From assembly GCF_003856525.1 (NCBI RefSeq), contig NZ_RJVQ01000005.1, positions 186,001-250,000 of the forward strand: a stretch of DNA of 64,000 nt, in the 5' to 3' direction. The position numbers were made by a program, and so were the translations under genes. This DNA is from Vibrio viridaestus (GTDB lineage Bacteria; Pseudomonadota; Gammaproteobacteria; Enterobacterales; Vibrionaceae). The notes beneath the pieces are model-generated. The model was not told where the DNA came from, did no database searches, and worked only from the letters and a program-made list of their open reading frames with translations. Of this stretch, positions 18,606-28,042 are shown one piece after another. Position 1 is the first letter of the stretch. Each line of letters starts with the position of its first letter.

Positions 18606-21248
18606 TTAGCTGATATTAAATTTCTCAAAAATACCGTAAAGCTGTTCTGACTTATAAGGCTTAGGCAGATACGCATTCATACCGGCTTCAAAGCACTTAG
18701 TCACGTCTTCGTCTAGCACACTGGCTGTTAACGCAATGATAGGAACTGGTGCTTTGTTATTCTGCTCTTCCCATTCTCTAATTTTTTGTGTTGCAGTCAA
18801 ACCATCCATTACAGGCATCATACAATCCATAAGAATGGCTGAATATTCAGCACCCTGTGTTATAATATCAAGAGCTTCCTGACCATTGTTGACGATCGTG
18901 TATTCAAGATCTGCTCTATCAAGAAAAAATCCCGCAATTTTCTGATTCATCAAATTATCCTCAACAATCAGAATTCGTCTCCCTAATGGAGCAGGTATAT
19001 TTTCAATTTGATGGTCTTGCGGCAATTTATACTTAACGGCCGTTGAGAATTCACTTTTCAATAGTGTTAGGAACTTCTCACCTAAAAATGGCAAAGTCAC
19101 GTTTCCATCCGCATTATTTGTCACTTCCTGAGACACAAACAGATGATGTTGCATTGTGATAACTTTCGCACTGGGAGCAATAAACCTTGCAGCTTGGATA
19201 TCACTTAAGGTATTACGTACTAGATTAGTACAATATAGAATGCAGCTGGTTCGAGCAGTCTTATCCCCTTTTAACTCATCGATACTTTCCAACCGCTCAA
19301 CCTGAATGTCATAGAGCTCGCATTCCTGAAGAATAGGCTCGACGTAAGGAGAACCATTTGCAATCAGAATCGTTTTCATCTCTAAATGTTCATATGGCTC
19401 ATCTTCAACAGCTGATATAGGTAGAGAAAACGCAAACTGACTTCCCATATTAGGAATTGATTCAAGTGTTATTTTACCCTTCATCAGATCAATGAGCTGT
19501 TTACATATCGTGAGTCCAAGTCCGGTACCACCATATCGACGAGTGATGGTTGAGTCGGCCTGATGAAACGGCTCAAATATACTCTCAAGACGATCTTTCT
19601 GAATACCAATTCCGGTATCACTTACCGTGCATGTTAGGAGCTGTTTGTCCCAATCATAACTAACATGAGTCTTGACATATCCCTCGTGGGTAAACTTCAC
19701 CGCATTAGACAACAAATTCATGAGTACTTGCTTCACCCGTACACCGTCAGCGTTAAGATAGCGAGGAACATTGGTATCGATTAATACGTGAAGTTCGTTT
19801 AACTGACTGAGGGCTTTAGAGTTCACTAGGTTCGTTGTGTTGTACACTAATTCACGCACATCAAACTGACTTGGAGATAAACCTAACTTTCCAGATTCAA
19901 TTTTCGATAGATCAAGAACATCGTTGATAAGCACCAAGAGTGTTTGCGACGAAATCTCAATGTCCGTTACGATTTCTTTCTGCGAAGGTGTCAGTTCGTG
20001 CATCGTAAGAATTTCGGTCAAGCCGATAATACCATTTAGTGGTGTACGAATTTCATGAGATATATTAGCTAAAAACGCACTTTTCGCCTTATTGGCCTGA
20101 ATGGCTTCCTCTCTCGCGATCACCAAGCTTCTTTCATGTTCTCGAACCTGAACGATGACTGCATTAAGGTTATCCGCAAATTCACTGAATTCATCCCGCC
20201 CATCAACTTCAATCAAGCCAACACGATCACACTTGCTATTTAGCCCGCGCATTGTTTCTAAAATTCGGGAGAGTTTTTCAGTGATTCGATAAGATGTGGT
20301 CACACTCACTGTAACAAGAATAAATAGAACGGCGATAACAACACCACGTGTAGCCCATATTTGCGAAGTGGCAACGTGACGCTGATGTTGAATATTAGCC
20401 GCTATCGTATTTGAGTAACCAGTAAATAAGTGGAGAAGTTTATCTACTTTTTGGACGTTGAGTCTGGCTCCCTCATCGAGAATATTGGGAGAAATATCCC
20501 CATCAAGAATTTTTGCTCTTAATAAACTGGCCTTTTGATAAGCGCTGTCAGAAAGGAGTGTATTAATCTGGCTGAGCTGATCATTATTAGCTGCATAATT
20601 GACAAAGTTTTCCCAAAATACCTGTTGCCGAGATATCACTTCGACGTATTCTCGCCTCACTTCATCAGACACCATCCCCTGCAATTTAATCGCATGCACA
20701 AGCCAGGCTTCTTTCTGCACCCAGTATAAGAACCAACTTAAATATTCAAAGTTTTCATTAACATAAAACAGCTCACTAGACGCACCATGAATCTTTAATT
20801 TGTTGATAGCAACAAGCACTTCATAATTCAGTGCAAATCCTAATTGCGCGGACTCTATTAATGACGTACTTTGGTCTTCCCCTACATTCGTCAAAAAGAG
20901 CTGAAGCTCTTTTAAACTGGCGTCAATCCCGGAGACAGTTTCTCCTGAATAGTATGATGTTATATTGTGAGACTCATTTTCCAGCTCAATGACAAGATTG
21001 CGAACGTCTTGAATTTGTTGCCTATTCCAGTGAACATTAGTTGCCTTGTCCGCAAACAATCGGTATAAACGGTTATTGAGATTCAAAGTTTCATCGATGA
21101 GTTCGATTTTATTTTCGGTAAGCTTGTAGCTGCTCAGATTCGCTGCAAGATGTTTTAAAATAATATAAGCACCAACTGACACAACGATAGCGGGTATCAG
21201 ACAAAGCAAGACAAGGCGAGATTTAATTTTTAATCGTTTTAATAACAT
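18606..21248 (-). CDS. Hybrid sensor histidine kinase / response regulator
   Basis: 880 residues from ATG 21248 (a TTG five codons earlier is possible). A membrane helix at about 12-32 and another near 300-320 bracket a 265-residue, mostly helical periplasmic domain. Then come a HAMP-like linker, a HisKA domain with SHEIRTPLNGIIG (His near 398), an ATPase domain (NLLSNAVKFT, DTGIGI, RRYGGTGLGL), a divergent receiver-like segment without acidic pocket (625-725), and a C-terminal receiver with the phospho-acceptor in MDCMMPVMDG (Asp near 808). There is no Hpt domain, so a partner phosphotransferase is needed. Divergent neighbours encode a PstS-like protein and an outer-membrane barrel, likely part of the same sensing unit. 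Confidence 0.92.
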   Translation of the reverse strand: MLLKRLKIKSRLVLLCLIPAIVVSVGAYIILKHLAANLSSYKLTENKIELIDETLNLNNRLYRLFADKATNVHWNRQQIQDVRNLVIELENESHNITSYYSGETVSGIDASLKELQLFLTNVGEDQSTSLIESAQLGFALNYEVLVAINKLKIHGASSELFYVNENFEYLSWFLYWVQKEAWLVHAIKLQGMVSDEVRREYVEVISRQQVFWENFVNYAANNDQLSQINTLLSDSAYQKASLLRAKILDGDISPNILDEGARLNVQKVDKLLHLFTGYSNTIAANIQHQRHVATSQIWATRGVVIAVLFILVTVSVTTSYRITEKLSRILETMRGLNSKCDRVGLIEVDGRDEFSEFADNLNAVIVQVREHERSLVIAREEAIQANKAKSAFLANISHEIRTPLNGIIGLTEILTMHELTPSQKEIVTDIEISSQTLLVLINDVLDLSKIESGKLGLSPSQFDVRELVYNTTNLVNSKALSQLNELHVLIDTNVPRYLNADGVRVKQVLMNLLSNAVKFTHEGYVKTHVSYDWDKQLLTCTVSDTGIGIQKDRLESIFEPFHQADSTITRRYGGTGLGLTICKQLIDLMKGKITLESIPNMGSQFAFSLPISAVEDEPYEHLEMKTILIANGSPYVEPILQECELYDIQVERLESIDELKGDKTARTSCILYCTNLVRNTLSDIQAARFIAPSAKVITMQHHLFVSQEVTNNADGNVTLPFLGEKFLTLLKSEFSTAVKYKLPQDHQIENIPAPLGRRILIVEDNLMNQKIAGFFLDRADLEYTIVNNGQEALDIITQGAEYSAILMDCMMPVMDGLTATQKIREWEEQNNKAPVPIIALTASVLDEDVTKCFEAGMNAYLPKPYKSEQLYGIFEKFNIS

Positions 21249-21377
21249 ATCAGACGTGAACAACCGTTAAAGGCACCGAAATGGCGCACTTTTCTTCTCG
21301 TAAACTATAGACTATCTTAAAATAATAATATTGCTTCTAGTCCGTCAAAACATGGAAATTTGAGAACCTTAGAATAA

Positions 21378-21818
21378 ATGTTAAAAGGAAAGCACTGGTT
21401 ACTGATATTTTTACTACTCTGCGCCCAATCGGTTTATGCGGTGGAGTTTGTTGTAGCCACTCACTCCCATAATTTAAAACCTCTTACAGCGACACAGGTA
21501 AGAATGCTGTACCGTGGTCTTATTTCCAATGTTAATGGCTCAACAGTAAATCTGACTGATCTTCCACAACATTCTGCTATTCGGAAAGAATTCTACATTA
21601 GCTTGCTCGGAAAAACACCTATTCAAATGCAGGCTTTAAGAGCTCGGCAAAATTTTTCGGGGATGTCTCTCCCTCCATACGAGTTAATTTCAGATGAAAA
21701 GTCGTATGTTTTAGACTGGTTAAAAGAGAATCCGGATAATGTTGCCTATATTCCAAAGTCATGGGCGAATGATTCATTAAACATCATCTATCAGTTGAAT
21801 TCGGAGGATACGCAATGA
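21378..21818 (+). CDS. Small periplasmic phosphate-binding-like (PstS-like) protein
   Basis: 146 residues with a signal peptide (WLLIFLLLCAQSVYA). The mature part looks like one lobe of a PstS-type binding protein (LTATQVRMLYRGLIS, LPQHSAIRKEFY, YVLDWLKENPDNVAYIPKSW), a form common as accessory sensors in vibrios. It is far shorter than true PstS (about 320 aa), and no ABC transporter genes are near. It overlaps the next gene by ATGA and is divergent from the hybrid kinase, so it may present a ligand to that kinase. Ligand unknown. Confidence 0.75.
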   Translation: MLKGKHWLLIFLLLCAQSVYAVEFVVATHSHNLKPLTATQVRMLYRGLISNVNGSTVNLTDLPQHSAIRKEFYISLLGKTPIQMQALRARQNFSGMSLPPYELISDEKSYVLDWLKENPDNVAYIPKSWANDSLNIIYQLNSEDTQ

Positions 21819-22852
21819 AGTATCTTTATATACTATTAACGCTGATGTTTGCTATTCCGGGATATTCACAGATTAATCTAACGGATGACGTGCGCCTTAG
21901 TGGTTTTGGCACATTTAGCTTAGCCATCTCCGATTCAGATGTTCCGATGTATGCATACCGCAATATCGATGACCATCTTTGTTACGACTGTGATAGCACA
22001 TTTGGTGTGCAGCTAGATTGGCTGATAAGCGATAGCCTACGCAGTTCCGTACAAGTGGTGAAACGACCACAAGATTCGTTTTCTGACCCAGAATTAGAAT
22101 GGGGATACCTCGCTTACAACTGGGATAACTCAACCCTTAAAGTAGGTAGATTACGATTACCGACATTTATTATGTCTGAGTACTACTATGTGTCGGCTGC
22201 CTATCCATGGAGCAGAACACCCGCTGATGTTTACGATAATATTTTAGGTATTACTCATTATGACGGTATGACTTACGAATGGTCTCATCTTTTAGACAAT
22301 GGTGCTCAGATCCGCTTAGCACCCTATATTTCAAAGAATTTAAGCAGTAAATATAACTGGTACGATAACTATTACACACTCGACACCACACCCACTCGTG
22401 GTGCGACATTAGAGTACAGCAAAGACGATTCACTGTGGCGTATGTCATATCTGCATACTAATGCAACTCAGTATAAAGGCAGCTACAAGGTCGCTCATTT
22501 TAGTTTGGATGTATTATCGGCAGGCTTTAATATTGAAGACGATAATTTTACCTATATCGGGGAGGGAATGCTCGAACAGAACCTATTCGCTAACTGGTAT
22601 CTCGGAGCGGCCTATCAATATGACAATATTCAGCCCTATGTGCAGTATGGGCAAAGACGGCGCCTATTTGAAAATGAAACCATAACCACAGGTGTTAAAG
22701 TCAATTTAGCAACAAATCTCTTTGTGAATCTTGAGTATACGCATGCCACCAGTTCTCACACACCGGTTAGTGGTCACTTTAACACCATTCAGTATCCTCA
22801 CATAGATACCATTGCTAATTTGTACACTGTCTCTTTGTCGTTCCTCTTTTAA
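21815..22852 (+). CDS. Outer-membrane beta-barrel (porin-like) protein
   Basis: 345 residues with signal peptide (MKYLYILLTLMFAIPGYS). The rest shows alternating aromatic/polar strands and ends in a C-terminal phenylalanine (LYTVSLSFLF), the outer-membrane insertion signature. Strand-like segments include VRLSGFGTFSLAISD, EWGYLAYNWDNSTLKVGRLR and GAAYQYDNIQPYVQYG. Two cysteines (CYDC) near residue 50 may form a disulfide. It is translationally coupled to the PstS-like gene. It is probably a specialised porin or a structural partner of the sensor, not a major porin. Confidence 0.78.
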   Translation: MKYLYILLTLMFAIPGYSQINLTDDVRLSGFGTFSLAISDSDVPMYAYRNIDDHLCYDCDSTFGVQLDWLISDSLRSSVQVVKRPQDSFSDPELEWGYLAYNWDNSTLKVGRLRLPTFIMSEYYYVSAAYPWSRTPADVYDNILGITHYDGMTYEWSHLLDNGAQIRLAPYISKNLSSKYNWYDNYYTLDTTPTRGATLEYSKDDSLWRMSYLHTNATQYKGSYKVAHFSLDVLSAGFNIEDDNFTYIGEGMLEQNLFANWYLGAAYQYDNIQPYVQYGQRRRLFENETITTGVKVNLATNLFVNLEYTHATSSHTPVSGHFNTIQYPHIDTIANLYTVSLSFLF

Positions 22853-22853
22853 T

Positions 22854-23477
22854 TTAAAGAGTAGCGACAACCCTTACTGCAAGTCCTAAAAGAACGATTC
22901 CTGATAATCTATCGATTAAAACCGCTTTAGAACGTAGCTTCTCCGTTACGGCAGCAGATGAAAGTAATAATGTAATTATTGTGTACCAACATCCATCGAC
23001 GATGCACGGCGTAATAATAACAATAGCTCGGCTCGTCCAATCGTGCCCTAAAGAGATAAATTGACTAAATAATGCCATGAAGAACAATGCGATCTTCGGA
23101 TTCAGTAAAGAGATCAACAATCCTTCTTTTGCTGATTGTAAAACCGGTACTTTGTTTCCTTGCTGAAGCTTAGCTGCAACTCCGCCTTTTGACTGAAGAG
23201 ATCGCCAACCAAGGTAAGCCAAATATAACGCGCCAATTATACTAATTCCCTTAAACAACCATTCCGCTTTATGCAACACAATACTCAAGCCAATAACGGT
23301 AAGAAAAGCATAAACTGCAATACCCATTGCGTGTGCCCAGGCCGTAGCAATCCCATTGACGCGACCACCAGCTAAGCTATGTTTGGTTACCATAGCCAAA
23401 CTTGGACCAGGTGACATCGCGCCCAGAAGACTCACAAGGAAAAGTGACAGCCAAACAGAAAGAGTCATTTTGAACAC
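22854..23477 (-). CDS. LysE/RhtB family amino-acid exporter
   Basis: 207 residues, six hydrophobic segments, with the family opening LLGAMSPGPSLAMVTKHSLAGGR and the NPKIALFFMALFSQF segment. Members export amino acids such as lysine, threonine or homoserine lactones across the inner membrane. It lies 18 bases downstream of an Lrp/AsnC regulator on the same strand, a classic regulator-exporter pair. Its end is one base from the convergent porin-like gene, with no visible terminator between. Confidence 0.9.
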   Translation of the reverse strand: MFKMTLSVWLSLFLVSLLGAMSPGPSLAMVTKHSLAGGRVNGIATAWAHAMGIAVYAFLTVIGLSIVLHKAEWLFKGISIIGALYLAYLGWRSLQSKGGVAAKLQQGNKVPVLQSAKEGLLISLLNPKIALFFMALFSQFISLGHDWTSRAIVIITPCIVDGCWYTIITLLLSSAAVTEKLRSKAVLIDRLSGIVLLGLAVRVVATL

Positions 23478-23495
23478 CTATTAGATCATTGATTA

Positions 23496-23930
23496 TTAAA
23501 AAAACTGCCTGATTACCATATGGGTAACGACCTGACGCATATGTTTAAGCTGATTCAGTTGATCATGAATTTGATAGAGATGCTTCATGGACTCGACTTC
23601 CACATAGACCATCAAATCGGTTTCACCGCTGATACCGTAACAATGCAATATACCGCTGATTTGCTTTAGTTGCTTGGAATAATCTTCAAATGTTGACTTA
23701 CTAGTTGAAGTATCAAACTTCAAAGCAAGATAGGCGCAAATCACATCTTGATCGGCCTTATCATTGATAATTGCTTTATAACCAGAAATGATACCGCTTT
23801 GCTCTAATCGCTTTAATCTTGCAGTAACCGCTGTCCTGGATAAATTGACTGTCTTGGCTAAGTCACTTACCGATATCCTTGCATTTTGCTGAAGTAATTC
23901 GAGGATATGTTGATCAAATTTGTCCCTCAT
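23496..23930 (-). CDS. Lrp/AsnC-family transcriptional regulator
   Basis: 144 residues from ATG 23930 (GGAAA upstream); a TTG seven codons earlier sits where the ribosome site should be. N-terminal HTH: DQHILELLQQNARISVSDLAKTVNLSRTAVTARLKRLEQSGII. C-terminal RAM domain with the family G-x-x-D pattern (CYGISGETDLMVYVEVES). It forms an operon with the LysE exporter and faces the YjeH exporter across about 160 bases, so it probably controls both in response to an amino acid. Confidence 0.92.
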   Translation of the reverse strand: MRDKFDQHILELLQQNARISVSDLAKTVNLSRTAVTARLKRLEQSGIISGYKAIINDKADQDVICAYLALKFDTSTSKSTFEDYSKQLKQISGILHCYGISGETDLMVYVEVESMKHLYQIHDQLNQLKHMRQVVTHMVIRQFF

Positions 23931-24090
23931 TAATACAAAATTTCCTTTCAATTCAGTCCATAAGCAAACTGTCTCTTATTTTGAATTAACTTAGACAAAA
24001 TGGCTAGTGAATATGACGATATGATTAGTGCATGAATATCACAGAACCGCTAATATTCAACGCAACTTATCCCGACTAGCCAAGATCGTA

Positions 24091-25350
24091 ATGAACGAAT
24101 TAAAAAAAGAAATAACCTTGGTCTCTGGCATTGCCCAGCTTTCAACCACATTGATGGGAACCGGTCTTTTCATGATTCCCGCTGTAGCAGCAACGATTGC
24201 AGGTAGACAAACATTAACTGCGTGGATTTTGCTATTTATATGCGTCTGTCCCATTGCTCTTACGTTTGCTAGGCTTGGAAAAAAATATCCGAATGCGGGC
24301 GGTACCTCTTACTTTGTAAAAAAAGCATTTAACGTTCGCCTGGAAAAATCGGTTGCCTGGCTTTTCCTCAGTGTGATACCCGTTGGTATTCCTGCCGCCG
24401 TCTCTTTGGCTGGCGGTTTTCTTCAACAATTACTTCCTAATCCAATAAGTACTCCAGCTATAGCAGGTTCGCTAACTATGCTGCTTCTGCTGCTCGTAAA
24501 TTTAATGGGCTCAAAGTCAAGTGGTCGACTACAGACCTTCATTGCACTTGGAATCATGCTGCTTATATTTGGACTTTGGTTCAAAGGCGATGTAGTACCG
24601 TTAGATGCCGTTCTTCCTGATTTCTCACAGAATGCGATACCAGCAATATCCTCGGCTTTAGGTGTGATGTTTTGGTGCTTTGTTGGTATAGAAGCCTTTG
24701 CTCATATGGGGGAAGAGTTTAAAAATCCCGCCAGAGATTTTCCCATTGCTATTATTATTGGTTGCCTAGTTGCCGGTGTTATTTATTGGGCGTGTACAGT
24801 CATTGTTTTGAAGTATGGCGCTTATGGTAGCTCTGAATTCGAAAATACGTCGATTCCCTGGCTAAGCGAAAAAATCTTTGGTGGCCAAATTTCAGTGATA
24901 GTGAGTGTGATTGGATTTTTTGCCTGCTTTGCCAGTATTAATCTTTATGTGCAAAGCTTTGCTAGAATGGTATGGTCCCAAGCACGAGAGTACAAACCTA
25001 ACAATGCACTAACTCATCTTTCGTCTAGAGGTGTGCCAGCAAACTCAACCTATTTGGTTATGGGCATTATAGCGCTATCTTTTTATATCGGAGAGATTTC
25101 AGGTATAAGGTTAGAGCAGTTTTTGAAAATGGCCAACGGCATATTTGTGTTGATCTACCTTTTGGCCATGTTTAGTGCCGTACGCTTACTAAGCGGATTG
25201 GCCAAACTCTTAGCTTTGATAGCATTAGTGTTCTGCACTATCGTATTTATATGCTTGGGCTGGTCTGCAATGTATGCTTTAGCATCATTTATACTGTTCG
25301 CGTTACCTTTTAAAAAGTCTACGCCAACCTCTCAGCAAGCAGAATTATAA
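24091..25350 (+). CDS. yjeH: APC-family amino-acid exporter, YjeH-like
   Basis: 419 residues from ATG 24091, which gives the E. coli YjeH length and the start MNELKKEITLVSGIAQLSTTLMGTG; upstream codons in the same frame are not family-like. About twelve membrane segments. The GTGLFMIPAVAA helix break of the APC fold and EAFAHMGEEFKNPARDFP are visible. YjeH exports methionine and branched-chain amino acids. It is divergent from an Lrp-type regulator and beside a LysE exporter, making a small amino-acid-efflux island. Its last six bases overlap the convergent GNAT gene. Confidence 0.88.
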   Translation: MNELKKEITLVSGIAQLSTTLMGTGLFMIPAVAATIAGRQTLTAWILLFICVCPIALTFARLGKKYPNAGGTSYFVKKAFNVRLEKSVAWLFLSVIPVGIPAAVSLAGGFLQQLLPNPISTPAIAGSLTMLLLLLVNLMGSKSSGRLQTFIALGIMLLIFGLWFKGDVVPLDAVLPDFSQNAIPAISSALGVMFWCFVGIEAFAHMGEEFKNPARDFPIAIIIGCLVAGVIYWACTVIVLKYGAYGSSEFENTSIPWLSEKIFGGQISVIVSVIGFFACFASINLYVQSFARMVWSQAREYKPNNALTHLSSRGVPANSTYLVMGIIALSFYIGEISGIRLEQFLKMANGIFVLIYLLAMFSAVRLLSGLAKLLALIALVFCTIVFICLGWSAMYALASFILFALPFKKSTPTSQQAEL

Positions 25351-25842
25351 ATCTTCAATCTCTTCACGGTATAGACGGAGTCCCCGAGCCTGATAATTGC
25401 TCAGTGCTTGGGGATGATCAAGACTGCATGTATGGACCCACACACGTTTCACTCCATTAAACGACCACGCTTTTTCAATCGCTTGAGATAAAAAGTATCC
25501 CCCTAAGCCTTTGCCAATAAATTGGGAAGCCAAACCGAAATAATTTATTTCAACACTGCCTTCATCATCCATTTGCAACTCAAAATACCCGGCAATAGAA
25601 CCTTTCCAATAGCCTATCCACGTTCTCATTGAAGGTTGTGCCACATACTCAAGCCATTGAGCGTCATTCCAACTCAATTTATCATTCCACTGCCAAGCCT
25701 GACCAACGTACTGATATAAAAAACGGTTGACTTGCCAACTATCGATCTCACATTCCTGCACGACTAATTGCTGGCTATTCTCCTTTGCTTTGAGTTCCGC
25801 TGAAGAGAGCATTTCAAGATAATAGGTTGTGACTTTTGACAT
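25345..25842 (-). CDS. GNAT-family N-acetyltransferase
   Basis: 165 residues. The acetyl-CoA binding motif is readable as IGKGLGGYFLSQAIEKAW (Q/RxxGxG/A type), preceded by the beta-strand pair GYFELQMDDEGSVEINYFGL and followed by RVWVHTCSLDHPQALSNYQARGL, a typical GNAT motif B. Substrate unknown. It converges with yjeH with a six-base overlap and has no terminator of its own visible. Confidence 0.85.
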   Translation of the reverse strand: MSKVTTYYLEMLSSAELKAKENSQQLVVQECEIDSWQVNRFLYQYVGQAWQWNDKLSWNDAQWLEYVAQPSMRTWIGYWKGSIAGYFELQMDDEGSVEINYFGLASQFIGKGLGGYFLSQAIEKAWSFNGVKRVWVHTCSLDHPQALSNYQARGLRLYREEIEDL

Positions 25843-26036
25843 GCAATGTTGTTCTCAAAATTCGTGAATAATGCCTAAGGATACCATAAACATGGCTTAA
25901 ACCAGCGATTGATCAAATAGCAGGCTTTCAACTGGCTTGAAAAAGAAATAAATATTTCATAGGAATAGAATCTCCAGTAGAATTATCACCGCCCAAGAAA
26001 CCCCGCATCTAATCAAAAAATATAATCAGAGTTATT

Positions 26037-26927
26037 ATGTTAAAAAATCGCAGTGCTGATCTCATGCTCGTTCTCGCTACTTTTCTAGCGGGGATTGGGT
26101 GGATCTTCTCCAAAGAAACGATTCAAGAAATGCCACCTTTTGCTTTCATAGGTTTAAGGTTTGCTGTTTCAGCCTTTGTTCTCTTGCCAATGTGTCTTTC
26201 CACGATGATAAAGGTACCCAAGGGACATTTGGGAATGGGCGCATTTATTGGCTTACTTCAGGGAGGTGCGCTATCTCTTTGGATCTATGCCGTTTCGATT
26301 ACAACTGAGTTAGGCTCTGGGGCATTTATTATGAGCCTGTCAATGCTATTCGTCCCCTTGTGTAGCTGGTTAATATTTAGAGATAGGCCAAATATCGCTT
26401 TCTGGTGTTCACTACCAATAGCGGCACTTGGTATGTTTATGCTATCTCTTAATGGCGGAGGTTGGACATTACAAGGATCTCAGTTTGTGTTTCTTTGCGC
26501 GGCTCTGATGATTTCCTTTCAATTTATTGCCAACAGCCATGTTTCGAAATGGATACCAACGGCGGTATTAACTTGCGTGCAGTTCTTTTTTACTGGGGTC
26601 TTTGCACTTTTGTTGTCGGGATTTGTTGAAACCTGGCCAGAAACAATTAGTACAACGACATGGTTATGGTTTGCTGCCAGTGTTCTCCCAGCGACTTGTG
26701 CTAGATTCTTTATTCAAATTACCGGACAAAAAAATACGACTTCCTCTAATGCAGCACTAATCATGATTTTAGAACCTGTTTGGACCGTCATTTTCAGCGT
26801 ACTCTGGTATGGTGAACATACTGCTGCCAATAAAATCATCGGCTGTACCCTTATTCTCATTTCTCTGATTTTATACAGAGGATGGGGAAAAATATCCCAA
26901 GTATTTGGCAATACCCATCGCGTTTAA
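26037..26927 (+). CDS. EamA/DMT-superfamily permease
   Basis: 296 residues, ten predicted membrane helices in two EamA repeats. ATFLAGIGWIFSKETIQEMPPFAFIGLRF opens the first (shown here in part by its family pattern), and NAALIMILEPVWTVIFSVLWYGE is the conserved end of the second. Members export amino acids or other metabolites. It is monocistronic with a terminator 20 bases downstream; nothing in context identifies the substrate. Confidence 0.9.
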   Translation: MLKNRSADLMLVLATFLAGIGWIFSKETIQEMPPFAFIGLRFAVSAFVLLPMCLSTMIKVPKGHLGMGAFIGLLQGGALSLWIYAVSITTELGSGAFIMSLSMLFVPLCSWLIFRDRPNIAFWCSLPIAALGMFMLSLNGGGWTLQGSQFVFLCAALMISFQFIANSHVSKWIPTAVLTCVQFFFTGVFALLLSGFVETWPETISTTTWLWFAASVLPATCARFFIQITGQKNTTSSNAALIMILEPVWTVIFSVLWYGEHTAANKIIGCTLILISLILYRGWGKISQVFGNTHRV

Positions 26928-26948
26928 AATAGCGCGTGTTTCCAATAA

Positions 26949-26977
26949 AAAAAGCGAAGTGAGAGCTTCGCTTTTTC
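26949..26977. terminator. Bidirectional terminator
   Basis: AAAGCGAAG pairs with CTTCGCTTT (short loop GTGAGAG region) and is flanked by A-run and T-run, between the permease and the convergent RpiR gene. Confidence 0.8.
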
Positions 26978-27001
26978 TATGATAACGTTTTGTTTTTACG
27001 A

Positions 27002-27829
27002 TTAGTGCTGCTCACCAAATGCGAGAGAAACAGCAAGCGTCTGTGCCAGACAGAATGAAGCAGCCTGAGACCGAAATGCGTCTACCTTAGCTTCTTTTAC
27101 CACAAAGCAAATATCACTGAACGAAGCCAAAGGACTAATCTGACTATCGGTGATGATAATTTGTTTTGTTCCTGATTTAGCCAAAATATCGCTGATAGTT
27201 GTCGTCTCTTTCGAGTAAGGAGAAAACGAAATAGCGATAACGACGTCTTTTGGGCCAACCATGCTCAGTTGCTCTCTGAACATCCCGCCTAATCCATCAA
27301 TGAGAAATGCTCTTTTATTTAGATGACGAAACGCATAGGTAAGATAAGAGGAAATGCTAAATGACCGGCCAAGACCAACAATGTAAATATTTTCTGCTGC
27401 ATTAAGCAATTGAATCGCGCCATCTAATAATTCATGCGGTGTTTGCGTTGCAAGCTGCTGCATTGAATTACTATTTGAACGGGCAAATTCTCTTAAAATA
27501 TCCATCGGTGTTGCACGCTGTGACATTTCTCCATCAAGTTCTTTAAGTAACCTGATTCGATCAGTGTAGTTTGATGTTTCTTCTAAAAGACTATTACGAA
27601 ACAATTGCTTCATTTCATTGAAGCCAGAGAAATCGAATGCACTCGCGAATCGAATTAATGTCGAGGGAGGTACTCCAGCATCTTTAGCGATTACAGAAAC
27701 AGTTTCGAACGCAATATTGTTCTTGTTATCAAGAACATATGCAGCAACTTGCTGTAGTCGTTTACTCAAATCACCATAATTTGAGCGTATCTGATCTTGT
27801 AATTCAGTTAAACTGGTTGCCGTAGCCAT
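27002..27829 (-). CDS. RpiR-family regulator 1 (HTH plus SIS domain)
   Basis: 275 residues from ATG 27829, with GGAG seven bases upstream. N-terminal HTH_6 (RLQQVAAYVLDNKNNIAFETVSVIAKDAGVPPSTLIRF) and C-terminal SIS sugar-phosphate domain (IYIVGLGRSFSISSYLTYAFRHL, VIAISFSPYSKETTTISDIL). RpiR proteins sense phosphosugars; inositol regulators called IolR in several proteobacteria belong to this family. It is a close paralogue of the RpiR gene at 30975 and precedes the GntP permease on the same strand. A GAAA-N6-TTTC palindrome lies in its own promoter. Confidence 0.92.
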   Translation of the reverse strand: MATATSLTELQDQIRSNYGDLSKRLQQVAAYVLDNKNNIAFETVSVIAKDAGVPPSTLIRFASAFDFSGFNEMKQLFRNSLLEETSNYTDRIRLLKELDGEMSQRATPMDILREFARSNSNSMQQLATQTPHELLDGAIQLLNAAENIYIVGLGRSFSISSYLTYAFRHLNKRAFLIDGLGGMFREQLSMVGPKDVVIAISFSPYSKETTTISDILAKSGTKQIIITDSQISPLASFSDICFVVKEAKVDAFRSQAASFCLAQTLAVSLAFGEQH

Positions 27830-27880
27830 AATAAACTCCATTAACACCTAATGAATATTCTATTTAATTTAACAACCATG

Positions 27881-27898
27881 TTGAAATATTTTTTTCAT
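27881..27898. promoter_or_regulatory. Putative RpiR operator (GAAA-N6-TTTC)
   Basis: TTGAAATATTTTTTTCAT lies about 50 bases upstream of RpiR regulator 1. It shares the TGAAAT-N6-TTTCAT arms with sites at 29690 and 46653, suggesting autoregulation. Confidence 0.5.
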
Positions 27899-28042
27899 CA
27901 AAATACAAAGTTCATTTCACACTTTGTAAAATAATTTATGATAACCAACTCAAATGTGAGCAACATTTAACCACTAGAGTCTAACAGAAAGAAAAATGGC
28001 ACTCTTGAGAGTGCCATTTATGCCATAGTATGAGGAATAGAC

